Of a stretch of DNA of 64,000 nucleotides, positions 42,986 to 52,348 are shown in pieces (position 1 is the stretch's first letter; the number at the start of each line of letters is the position of its first letter). Source of the DNA: a bacterium. GTDB lineage: Bacteria; Planctomycetota; JAFGQW01. A program made the position numbers and the translations under genes. The DNA is taken from NCBI GenBank assembly GCA_030426805.1, contig JAUHXU010000004.1:482792-546791 (forward strand), in the 5' to 3' direction. Below the pieces are notes generated by a model. It saw nothing but the letters and a program-made list of their open reading frames with translations, searched no databases and was not told where the DNA came from.

Positions 42986-44405
42986 CCCCGGTGGACTTGT
43001 CGCCGTCACTCTTCTCGGAACCGCTCTTCTTCGGGGCGGCCTTCTTCGACGCCGGCTTCTTCGCGCCGTCGGACTTCTCCGCCGGCGTTTCCTTCGATGC
43101 TTTCTTCTCGGGCGCCTTTTCCTTCGCCGGGTCGGGCTTCGCGAACAGGCGCGCGATCCGCTTGTCGTCGGCGCGGTCGTAGATGACCTTGCCCTCGAAC
43201 ACGACGCGGTCGACCCACGTGCCGTAGTCGAACGGGTCGCCGGTGAGGATCGTCAGGTTCGCGTCCTTGCCGACTTCGATCGAACCGAACCGATCGGCGA
43301 TCCCGAGCGTCGTCGCGGGGTAGAGCGTGATCGCCTTGAGCGCCTCGGCGCGCGGCACGCCGTGACGAATCGCGACCGCCGCCTGGAACCAGAGGTGGCG
43401 TGCGCCGAGTGCGCTCGAACTCGTCAGCAGCGACACCGACTTCACGCCGGCATCGAGGAACGCCTTCGGCGTGCAGACCTCGGTCTCTTCGAGCGTTTCC
43501 TCGTCGCGCTCGACGCGCACGAGCGGCGGCGCGATGACGACCGGCCATCCGCGTGCCGCGATCGTCGCGGCCGCCTTGTAGCTGTCGCCGCCGAGCACCG
43601 GCACGACGTCGAGGCCGAACGACTCGTCCAACTCGACGAGCTTGCGGACGTCGGCCGCCGCGCCGCAGTAGACGAACGCCTTCATCTTGCCCGCGAGCAG
43701 ATCGATCATCGGCTGCTTCTCGGGGTCGGCGGGCTCCTCGTCGGGCGCATCCTCGCCCTTGGCCTTCGCGGTCTCGACGGCCGCCTTGCGCTTCTCGGCC
43801 TCCGTCGCGCGCTCGTCGCTGAACTTCATGAACTCGCGGCGGAGCTTCTTCATGTGGCTCATGCGCGAGTCGCGACCGATCGGGAGCAGGCTCAGTTTCA
43901 TCCCGCTGCGGCCCTTGACGGTCATGTCCTCGACCGTCAGTCCGTGCGGTTTGACGACGAGCCCCTGGCCGCCGATCAGCGTCCGGTTGCCCGGCATCAC
44001 GTTCAGCGCGACCACACCGTCACGCAGCCGATCCTCGAAGTAGAAGTCGACCGCATTGAGGGCATCCCGCGCGTTCAGGAACGGCACGCTCGGCACCGTT
44101 TCGTTCGACGTGCCCATGCCGCGCGACGTGTGCGCTTCGATCATGCCGGGCATCACGACGTGCTTGGACGCGTCGATCACCTCGGCGTCCCACGGCACCT
44201 CGACGTCGGTGCCGACCGCGGTGATGCGCCCGTCCTTTACGACGATCGTCGCATCGGTCAGGTCGGCGCCGGAGACCGTGATCACACGCCCGGCCTTGAT
44301 GTAGACCGCGCGCTGCGCCGACGCCTGCGCGGCGGCGACGACCACCGCGGCCGCGACGAGCGTGAGCGGCAGCCAGCCGCGGCCCGATCGAATCCAGTTC
44401 ATCAT
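42972..44405 (-). CDS. Amidohydrolase-like protein 5, with charged tail
   Basis: This protein of 477 residues has a signal peptide (WLPLTLVAAAVVVAAAQASAQ). Amidohydrolase features are YIKAGRVITVSG, HVVMPGMIEAHTSRGMG (only the first His of HxH) and GSIEVGKDANLTILTGDPFD. The usual catalytic Asp position reads SLLTSSSALG. A charged insertion lies around residues 185-220, and the C-terminal 60 residues are a Lys/Glu/Ser-rich tail. ATG 44405 has a GGAGAGG ribosome binding site; ATG 44435 is an alternative with its own GGAGG and an ATGA overlap with gene 6. Both are credible. Confidence 0.78.
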   Translation of the reverse strand: MMNWIRSGRGWLPLTLVAAAVVVAAAQASAQRAVYIKAGRVITVSGADLTDATIVVKDGRITAVGTDVEVPWDAEVIDASKHVVMPGMIEAHTSRGMGTSNETVPSVPFLNARDALNAVDFYFEDRLRDGVVALNVMPGNRTLIGGQGLVVKPHGLTVEDMTVKGRSGMKLSLLPIGRDSRMSHMKKLRREFMKFSDERATEAEKRKAAVETAKAKGEDAPDEEPADPEKQPMIDLLAGKMKAFVYCGAAADVRKLVELDESFGLDVVPVLGGDSYKAAATIAARGWPVVIAPPLVRVERDEETLEETEVCTPKAFLDAGVKSVSLLTSSSALGARHLWFQAAVAIRHGVPRAEALKAITLYPATTLGIADRFGSIEVGKDANLTILTGDPFDYGTWVDRVVFEGKVIYDRADDKRIARLFAKPDPAKEKAPEKKASKETPAEKSDGAKKPASKKAAPKKSGSEKSDGDKSTGGDRA

Positions 44406-44431
44406 TCGCCTCTCCGAGGATTGGAGACCGT

Positions 44432-45715
44432 TCATCCGTTGCCCTCCTGCCGTTGCGCCGCCGCCGCAGAGGCCGGGGGCCGGTGGTATTCCACTTGTCC
44501 ATCGACGATGACCGCGCGCACGCGAGTCGTCGGCGAGAGGGGGTCGCCCTCCCAGATCACGAGGTCCGCGTCCTTGCCGACCTCGATCGAGCCGAGCCGA
44601 TCGGCGACCCCGGTCATGCGCGCGGCCCCGAGGGTCAACGCCTCGAGCGCCGCCGACGCGGGCAGGCCGTAGCCGACGAGCAACCCGATGCTCGCGCGCA
44701 GATCGCGGGGTTCCATCGCGCCGCCGGTGCGGAACGCGAGCGGGATCCCCGCGCGGTGACAACACGCCGCGTTGTCGAGCGCGACGTTCGCCCCTTCGGC
44801 CATCTCACGCCGATCGCGCGGGTAGAAGTAAAACGGCCCGAGCACGACCGACGCCTTGCGGCGCGCGAGCATGTCGACGACCGCGTGCGCCTCCGTCGCC
44901 TCGTCGAAGACGATGCGCATCGGCAGGTCCAGCTCGGCCGCGACGTTGAGCATCGCCGTCAGGTCGACCGCCGTGCGGGCGTGCACCCGCATCGGGATCG
45001 CGCCCGAACCGGCCGGATCGAGTGCCGCGAGGCGCGCGACGTTCGCGCCGCGGGGCGGGCGCCCGGCCTTCCACGCACGGTAGTCGTAGAGCGCCTCGCG
45101 CAACAGGAAGACGATGCCCATCCGGGTCGTCGGACGCCGCTGGTAGATCGACGGGGAGGGCGACCCCTTGGCCGACCGGTTGCCGGACGACGGCTCGCCA
45201 CCCATCGCGACGCGCAGGCCCGTGCCGTCGCGGACGAGGACGCGCGCGAGATCGCGACCGGTCGTCTTGAGCACGACGCCGTGCCCGCCGATCACCGCGC
45301 GGGATCCCGGCCCGACGAACGCCGCGGTGAACCCGGCGCGAAGACGCCGACGGAAGCCGCGGTCGCGGGTGTCGATCCCGTCGGACACGCGCGCCTCGGG
45401 CATCACCTCGGCGATCTCCTCGTTCTCGCGGGTAAGGCCGATCCCCGCGTCGGCGTCGATGAAGCCGGGCGTGACGACGCAACCCTTCGCGTCGATGACG
45501 CGCGCACCGTTCGGCGCGGCGACGCTCGGTCCGACGCCGCGGATCTTGCCGCCGGCGACGACGACCGTTCCGCTGCCGATCGGCGCACCGGCGATCCGCT
45601 CGATGCGTGCGCCGGTGATCACGAGGGCATCCTGTGCCGACGCCGGCACCGATACCGACACCGGCGCGGCGACGAGCACCGCGGCCGCGAGCGACCGCAT
45701 CCGATTCGAGATCAT
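44432..45715 (-). CDS. Amidohydrolase-like protein 6
   Basis: This protein of 427 residues has a signal peptide (residues 6-28, ending SVPASAQ). It keeps the N-terminal beta part (VITGARIERIAGAPIG, GTVVVAGGKIRGVG), the post-strand GCVVTPGFIDADAGIGL (no HxH) and the C-terminal GSIEVGKDADLVIWEGDPLS. The helical region at MGIVFLLREALYDYRAW is the place where other array members carry Lys-rich insertions; this one has none. ATG 45715 overlaps the stop of gene 7 by one base (TGATG). The expected catalytic Asp is not visible in PLAFRTGGAMEP. Likely a non-hydrolytic or altered enzyme. Confidence 0.78.
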   Translation of the reverse strand: MISNRMRSLAAAVLVAAPVSVSVPASAQDALVITGARIERIAGAPIGSGTVVVAGGKIRGVGPSVAAPNGARVIDAKGCVVTPGFIDADAGIGLTRENEEIAEVMPEARVSDGIDTRDRGFRRRLRAGFTAAFVGPGSRAVIGGHGVVLKTTGRDLARVLVRDGTGLRVAMGGEPSSGNRSAKGSPSPSIYQRRPTTRMGIVFLLREALYDYRAWKAGRPPRGANVARLAALDPAGSGAIPMRVHARTAVDLTAMLNVAAELDLPMRIVFDEATEAHAVVDMLARRKASVVLGPFYFYPRDRREMAEGANVALDNAACCHRAGIPLAFRTGGAMEPRDLRASIGLLVGYGLPASAALEALTLGAARMTGVADRLGSIEVGKDADLVIWEGDPLSPTTRVRAVIVDGQVEYHRPPASAAAAQRQEGNG

Positions 45716-46845
45716 CACTCGTCTCCCTTCGCAGACCACGCGGTTCGGCCATCGACGATCACGCGCCGGACCGACGACGTCAGCGAGAGCGGGTCGCCGC
45801 TCCACACGACGAGATCGGCGTCCTTGCCGACCTCGAGCGAACCGACGCGCGTCGCGGCGCCGACGATCTCGGCCGGCGTCAACGTCAGGCCGCGCAGCGC
45901 GACCGCGGGATCGAGTCCGCCGCGAACCGCGAGCGCCGCGGTCGCGCGCAGGTCGTGCATGCGGGTCCGTGGCGCGAGCGACGCGAAACCGACACGGCCG
46001 CCGGCCGCGACGATCGCCGCCGGCGCCGAGTAGACGCGGTCCGGCATCGCGAGGTCGAACGGGCCGAACGCGACCGCGGCCCGCGCCTTGCCGATCACCG
46101 CCGCGGCGTCGCGCAAGTCCGGCGCGCCGAACACGCACGGCGCGAATCCGTGCGCCCGGCCGAACCGGACCGCCGCCGTCGCATCGCTCGCACGGTCGAT
46201 CGAGACGAGCATGCCCAGTCGACGCACGACCCGGCCGAACGCCTCGCGCGTCGCGGCATCGTCGAGCACGCCGCGAATCGCCGCCGACGCGCCGAGCCGA
46301 CTCGTCGGCGCACCGGTCGCCGACGCCGGCGGGGTGCCGAAGTGGGCCTGCAGGGCGCCGGCACGGTGGAGGAAGACCGGATGGATCTGGTCCGGCACCG
46401 GCATCTTCACGACGGCGGTGTGCCCGGGCACGACGGCACCGTCGCCGAGCGCGAGCACGAACGTCGTCACGCCGCTGGAACGCGACCGAGCGACCTCCTT
46501 GGCGAACGGATCGAACGCATCGGCGGCGTGGACGTCCAGGGCGATCGGATCGACCGTTTCCGCGAGGCCGCCGGTGAGACCGAGGTGACAGGCGAGGTCG
46601 ATCAAGCCGGGCGTCACGACCGCGCCGCTCACGTCGATCGACTCGACGCCGTCGGGCACCGACACGTTCGCACCGATCGCGGCGATCTTGCCGTCGCGCA
46701 CGACGAGCGTGCCGCGCTCGATCGGCGCGCTGCCGACCGGTAGCAGACGCGCACCGACGAGTGCGAAGTCCCGCGGCGGCGCCGATGGCTGGGCCGAGGC
46801 CGCGCTCGCCAGCAGCGCGACCGCACAACAGACGGAACGGATCAT
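45715..46845 (-). CDS. Amidohydrolase-like protein 7, shortest member
   Basis: With 376 residues this is the shortest of the array. It has a signal peptide (MIRSVCCAVALLASAASAQ). FALVGARLLPVGSAPIERG and GTLVVRDGKIAAIG form the N-terminal beta part; GAVVTPGLIDLACHLGL has Cys-His instead of HxH; GSLEVGKDADLVVWSGDPLS closes the fold. It lacks the Lys-rich insertion and seems to have lost part of the barrel compared with gene 3. The start ATG overlaps the stop of gene 8 by ATGA. Function unknown. Confidence 0.78.
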   Translation of the reverse strand: MIRSVCCAVALLASAASAQPSAPPRDFALVGARLLPVGSAPIERGTLVVRDGKIAAIGANVSVPDGVESIDVSGAVVTPGLIDLACHLGLTGGLAETVDPIALDVHAADAFDPFAKEVARSRSSGVTTFVLALGDGAVVPGHTAVVKMPVPDQIHPVFLHRAGALQAHFGTPPASATGAPTSRLGASAAIRGVLDDAATREAFGRVVRRLGMLVSIDRASDATAAVRFGRAHGFAPCVFGAPDLRDAAAVIGKARAAVAFGPFDLAMPDRVYSAPAAIVAAGGRVGFASLAPRTRMHDLRATAALAVRGGLDPAVALRGLTLTPAEIVGAATRVGSLEVGKDADLVVWSGDPLSLTSSVRRVIVDGRTAWSAKGDE

Positions 46846-48329
46846 CGGTCGTCTCCTCCGATCAGGTCGCCCTCGACGTAGACGCGGAGCACGCGCGCAT
46901 CGCGGTCGAGCGGGTGCTTGTCGAGCACGACGAGGTCGGCGTCCTTGCCGGCCTCGATCGACCCGATCCGGCCGTCGAGGCCGATCGCGCGCGCCGCGTC
47001 GATCGTGATCGCACGGAGCGCGCCGTCGCGTCCGAGTCCGCAGCCGGCCGCGTAGGCCGCGGCGACGCGGAGCATCCGGACGCTGCGCGGACGGGGGTCG
47101 GCCGTCGTCACCGCGACCGACACGCCGGCATCGCGCAGCGCCGAGAGGTCGTTCGGGTCGAACGTCCGCGTCTCGAGGCGGCCGCGCGACGTGAGCAGCA
47201 GCGGGCCGGTGACGACGATCGCCTTTGCTTTCGCGATCCGCTCCGCGACCGCGGCGCCCGCGCTGCACCCGTCGAGCACGAGTCGCACGTCGAACGACGC
47301 GGCGAGGTCGAGCGCGCGGACGATGTCGGCTTCGCGATGCGCCTCGATTCGCAGCGGAATCGAGCGGTCGAGCACGCGCAGCAACGCCTCCTTGACCGGA
47401 TCGACTCGGAAGTCCTTCGGTCGGCGGGGGCGCTTCTTGGGCTTCTTCTTCTTCGAACTCTTGCTCGTCTTCTTGGCCGGCTTCTTCGCGGGCTTCTTCT
47501 TGCCCGCCTTCTTCTTCGACTCGGTCTTCTTCGAGTCGGCCTTCGCGTCCTTGTCGTCCGCCGGCTCGCTCGCGGCCTCGTCGGCCGGCACCGGAACGCC
47601 GCTCGCCTCGCGCCATTCGGCGAGCTCCTTGCGCCACTTCGCGAGCGCCTCCTCGGACTTCTCTTTCGCTTCGCCGTACTTCTTCGCGCTCTCGAGCGCC
47701 TTGCGCGCGCGCTCGACCGACGCCCAACGCGTCACGGTGTCGCTGCTCGTGCCGGACGACACGCCGATCGCGACCTGAACGGCCGCGGCTTCCGCGGCGA
47801 CGATGCGATCGGCCGGCGCACCCGGGCGGACCTTGATCACCGCGCCGACCGTGGCGGTCGTCACGCGGTCGATCCGCGGCGTGACGTAGGCAGCCGTGAC
47901 GCCGCCGGCGGCCGCACGCGCCAGCGCGCGGTCGAACGGGTCGAGGCCGTCGCGCACGGCCACGCCGCTCTGCGTCGCTCCGATCTCGCCGCGAGCGAGC
48001 CCGAGAACGGTCGTCGGATCGATGAAGCCGGGGCACACGACGCGACCGGTCAGGTCGACGCGCGTCGCGCCCTCGGGGACCTCGACGTCGCGACCGACCG
48101 CGACGATCTTGCCGTCGCGGACCACGATCGTCGCGCCCTCGATCGGGTCGCCGTGCATCGTCCAGACGGTCGCGCCGACGAGGGCGGTCGCCGGCGATGG
48201 CGCGGGGGCCTCCGTCGGCGCGGCGGCGGACTCGGGCGGCGCATCCTGCGCCGGAGCGACCGCGGCCAGCAGGCCCGAAACGAGGACGGCGCGCCACGGG
48301 AACGCGTCGCGCCAGCAGGAACGGATCAC
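46842..48329 (-). CDS. Amidohydrolase-like protein 8, first gene of the array
   Basis: A protein of 495 residues with a signal peptide (WRAVLVSGLLAAVAPAQ). The N-terminal part (LVGATVWTMHGDPIEG, ATIVVRDGKIVAVG) and C-terminal GSIEAGKDADLVVLDKHPLD are typical amidohydrolase features; RVVCPGFIDPTTVLGL lacks HxH. Residues 190-300 contain a long basic insertion with KKK runs after a helix (ALAKWRKELAEW). The start is GTG 48329, preceded by GAGGAG at nine bases. A frame stays open upstream to 51041 but only as antisense of rpoZ and groEL. This is the promoter-proximal gene of the eight-gene operon. Confidence 0.8.
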   Translation of the reverse strand: MIRSCWRDAFPWRAVLVSGLLAAVAPAQDAPPESAAAPTEAPAPSPATALVGATVWTMHGDPIEGATIVVRDGKIVAVGRDVEVPEGATRVDLTGRVVCPGFIDPTTVLGLARGEIGATQSGVAVRDGLDPFDRALARAAAGGVTAAYVTPRIDRVTTATVGAVIKVRPGAPADRIVAAEAAAVQVAIGVSSGTSSDTVTRWASVERARKALESAKKYGEAKEKSEEALAKWRKELAEWREASGVPVPADEAASEPADDKDAKADSKKTESKKKAGKKKPAKKPAKKTSKSSKKKKPKKRPRRPKDFRVDPVKEALLRVLDRSIPLRIEAHREADIVRALDLAASFDVRLVLDGCSAGAAVAERIAKAKAIVVTGPLLLTSRGRLETRTFDPNDLSALRDAGVSVAVTTADPRPRSVRMLRVAAAYAAGCGLGRDGALRAITIDAARAIGLDGRIGSIEAGKDADLVVLDKHPLDRDARVLRVYVEGDLIGGDDR

Positions 48330-48538
48330 GGCATCGATCTCCTCAATCGGTTCGGTTCGGCGTGGGCGCGACCGTCGTGCGCACGCGCCCGCGGGCCGGG
48401 GGCTCGGACCTCGCGGCGGGCCGGCGCACCCGGGGGCAAGGTCGCCACGAGGGGTGCGGAGGGCGATGCTATCAAAGGACCGCACGACTGCAACAGCCCA
48501 ACTCGGCGGCACTTCGGGGCCGTTTTTCGTTCGTGAGC

Positions 48539-48579
48539 CAAATTGACACGGGACCTCCGCACCGAGGCGTGTCAATTTG
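48539..48579. repeat. 12-bp perfect inverted repeat with 17-bp spacer
   Basis: The arms caaattgacacg (48539-48550) and cgtgtcaatttg (48568-48579) are perfect complements. The spacer contains a further cctc/gagg pairing, so the whole could form an extended hairpin. The arms are AT-rich compared with the surroundings, and each includes a TTGACA hexamer on its own strand, but neither has a -10 box at 16-18 bases. Its position between divergent operons suggests an operator for a dimeric regulator. Confidence 0.75.
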
Positions 48580-48709
48580 TCCTCCGCCGTGGGGCCCGCC
48601 GGACGGGCCTTGCCTTCGAGAACACGGTAAATCAGAGGTTTGACGCTGCGCGCCGGGAGTTCGCGATCATTGGTATCGCGTTTGCTTCCACAGGGTGCGG
48701 GTTCGATCT

Positions 48710-48728
48710 CCCGGGGCGGGGCCCCGGG
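48710..48728. repeat. GC-rich hairpin in the rpoZ leader
   Basis: An 8-bp perfect stem (cccggggc at 48710-48717 with gccccggg at 48721-48728) closes a three-base loop, 27 bases before the rpoZ ATG. It could affect rpoZ translation or be a chance GC palindrome. Confidence 0.45.
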
Positions 48729-48755
48729 TAGGCCCGAGAGTCCGATGGAGAGCCC

Positions 48756-49049
48756 ATGGAGGTCTTTGAGCAACGGTTCGTGCGTGCGATGGATGCGGTC
48801 GGAGGTCGCTACGAGCTGACCGCACTCTTGCAGAAGCGCATCCGCGAGTTGGTGCGAGGCGATCGTCCGCTCGTCGAGTACGAGTACGAGGACTACATCG
48901 ATCTCGCGCTCGAAGAGGTCCTCCAGGGCAAAGTCGAGATGGGCCAGGAGATCAAGGACCCGGAGGACGACGACATCGACTTCGGTTCCGGCGACGACTT
49001 CGACATGGGCGAGGGCGGTGGCGGCGGCGACGATCCGCTCGGCATCTGA
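48756..49049 (+). CDS. rpoZ: RNA polymerase omega subunit
   Basis: This protein of 97 residues matches the omega fold: AMDAVGGRYELTALLQKRIRELVRG corresponds to the conserved N-terminal helix pair that holds beta-prime, and DYIDLALEEVLQGKV matches the conserved third helix (the ALREIxxGKI-like region of other omegas). The C-terminal third is an acidic, glycine-rich tail (DDDIDFGSGDDFDMGEGGGGG) that would be flexible. Omega helps beta-prime folding and RNA polymerase assembly. The next gene is groEL after 144 bases, in the same direction. Confidence 0.75.
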   Translation: MEVFEQRFVRAMDAVGGRYELTALLQKRIRELVRGDRPLVEYEYEDYIDLALEEVLQGKVEMGQEIKDPEDDDIDFGSGDDFDMGEGGGGGDDPLGI

Positions 49050-49193
49050 CCCGACCCCACGTTCGACTTCGCGCCTGGCCGACCCTCGACATCGTCGTCC
49101 GGACGACACCCGACAATCAGAGACGCGCAGCGTCCCCGCGCCCCGCGGCCGCGCTGCCACCGTTGACCCTTGTTCTTGGAGGCTTCGCCACCC

Positions 49194-50831
<1,638 letters not shown>

Positions 50832-50856
50832 TCGACTCTGACCGTCGACTACGATT

Positions 50857-50892
50857 CGGGTCCGCGCGGCGTTCGTCGCGCGGACCCGTTTT
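50857..50892 (+). terminator. Rho-independent terminator of groEL
   Basis: A 12-bp perfect GC-rich stem (50857-50868 with 50877-50888) with an 8-base loop is followed directly by four T residues. It lies 25 bases after the groEL stop. Confidence 0.9.
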
Positions 50893-50955
50893 CGACTCTG
50901 CCCCGCTCCACGACAGCGACTCCCGAACGCTCGAACTCGAACCGCGAGTAGCCCG

Positions 50956-51366
50956 ATGGCGAACACGAAGCACACGCTGCCCGACCTGATCGCTCGACGC
51001 AATCTCCTGTTCGGCAAGGAGGCCGCGAAGTCGAACTTCACCGACGTCGCGAACGCCTACTTCGAGGCCGGCCGGATGGTCGACGCGCTCGAGTTCTTCG
51101 CGCGGGCCGAGGACACCGCCGGGATCGACCGCGTCGAGGCGCACGCCGCCGAGACCGGTGACGCGTTCTTGCTGCATCAGATCATCCGCCTCGCGAAACG
51201 GCCGGTCGGCGCCGAGACGTGGGCGACGTGCGCGAAGGCGGCGGAGGCGGCCGAGAAGGTGGTCTTCGCGATCGACGCCTACCGCGAAGCGGGCGATTCT
51301 GCGGCGGTCGAGCGCCTCGGCGGCACGGTGCCCGACGCCGAAGACGGCGCCGCCGAGAGCGACTGA
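50956..51366 (+). CDS. Hypothetical helical protein
   Basis: A protein of 136 residues, entirely helical in appearance, with TPR-like helix pairs (NAYFEAGRMVDALEFFARAED and further pairs near residues 85-115). No signal peptide. The stop overlaps the start of the RluA-type gene by one base (TGATG), so the two are coupled. I do not recognise a family; helical repeat proteins of this kind usually mediate protein contacts. Confidence 0.6.
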   Translation: MANTKHTLPDLIARRNLLFGKEAAKSNFTDVANAYFEAGRMVDALEFFARAEDTAGIDRVEAHAAETGDAFLLHQIIRLAKRPVGAETWATCAKAAEAAEKVVFAIDAYREAGDSAAVERLGGTVPDAEDGAAESD

Positions 51367-52334
51367 TGCCGAGCCGCGTCGTCCAGGCGCACCAGGACAA
51401 GCTCGACGTCGTCGAGTTCCTCGCGGCCGAGTTCCCGAAGCGATCGATGGTCGGCCTGCGGCGACTCGTCGGCGGCGGCCACGTCCGCGTCAACGGCGCG
51501 AGCGCGCAACGCCATCGAACGGTCCGCACCGGCGACGAGGTCACGTTCCCCGACCTCGACGAGCACGTCGCGGCCTTCACGCCGCGCCGCGAGCCGCCGA
51601 CGCTCCTCGCACGGCACGGCGACGTCGTCGTCATCGACAAGCCCGCCGGCCTGCCGGTGCTGCCGGAGGGCAAGGGGGACAAGCGCTCCGACTCGGTGAT
51701 GGCCGCGGTGCGTCCGCTGCTCGACGACGACGAGCGCGTGCATCCGGTCCATCGACTCGACAAGGACACGACGGGCGTGCTCGTCCTCGCGACGAGCCGG
51801 CGCGCCGCCCGCGAGTTGAGCCGTGCGTTCTACGACAAGGCCGTGCAGAAGACCTACCGCGCGATCGTCCGCGGCGTGATGCTCGAGGACGAGGGCGAGA
51901 TCGACATGCCGATCAACCGCCCGCGCCGGAATGCACAGCAGGTGCGGATCGACTTCCGCTCCGGCAAGCCGGCTCTGACGCGCTTCAAGGTGCTCGAGCG
52001 CTTTCGCGGCTTCAGCGAAGTCGAACTCCAACCGGAGACCGGCCGCACGCACCAGATCCGCGCGCACCTGCGCGCGATCGGTTTCCCGCTGGCCGTCGAC
52101 CCGCTCTACGGGTCGCCGCACGGGGTGAAGCTGTCGGAGTTCAAGCGCGGGTATCACGCCAAGGAGCACGCGGTCGAGCGCCCGTTGATCGATCGCCTCC
52201 CGCTGCACGCCGAGTCGCTCGTCTTCCCGCTGCCCGAAACAGACGAGACGATCGAGGTGAAGAGCCCGCTCCCGAAGGACATGCGGATCACCCTCGACAA
52301 ACTCCGCCGCTGGGCACCGCTTCGCTCGCGGTAG
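51366..52334 (+). CDS. RluA/RluD-family pseudouridine synthase with S4 domain
   Basis: This protein of 322 residues has an N-terminal S4 RNA-binding domain (residues 10-70, RRLVGGGHVRVNG) and the catalytic domain with VIDKPAGLPVLPEG and the HRLDKDTTGVLVLA motif holding the catalytic Asp. ETGRTHQIRAHLRAIG and HAESLVFPLPET are also conserved. It converts uridines of rRNA or tRNA to pseudouridine; RluD-like, but the target cannot be read from sequence. Convergent with the SGNH hydrolase gene, 14 bases apart. Confidence 0.88.
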   Translation: MPSRVVQAHQDKLDVVEFLAAEFPKRSMVGLRRLVGGGHVRVNGASAQRHRTVRTGDEVTFPDLDEHVAAFTPRREPPTLLARHGDVVVIDKPAGLPVLPEGKGDKRSDSVMAAVRPLLDDDERVHPVHRLDKDTTGVLVLATSRRAARELSRAFYDKAVQKTYRAIVRGVMLEDEGEIDMPINRPRRNAQQVRIDFRSGKPALTRFKVLERFRGFSEVELQPETGRTHQIRAHLRAIGFPLAVDPLYGSPHGVKLSEFKRGYHAKEHAVERPLIDRLPLHAESLVFPLPETDETIEVKSPLPKDMRITLDKLRRWAPLRSR

Positions 52335-52348
52335 ATCGCGCGAGTCGC

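Larger units (their letters stand above)
48330..48755. other. Divergent intergenic region between amidohydrolase operon and rpoZ
   Basis: This 426-base region must hold the promoters of both the amidohydrolase operon and rpoZ. It contains a 12-bp perfect inverted repeat (48539-48579) and a GC-rich hairpin (48710-48728). I saw no gene in it and no convincing -35/-10 pair. Confidence 0.6.

Noticed and set aside
48543..48575. Divergent promoters from the two TTGACA boxes in the inverted repeat
   Set aside because: Neither strand has a recognisable -10 box at 16-18 bases.
48690..48728. tRNA-like T-arm (gggttcgatctccc)
   Set aside because: The stem does not pair correctly and no D-arm, anticodon arm or acceptor stem could be found.
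49050..49193. CIRCE heat-shock operator upstream of groEL
   Set aside because: No TTAGCACTC-N9-GAGTGCTAA-like sequence is present.
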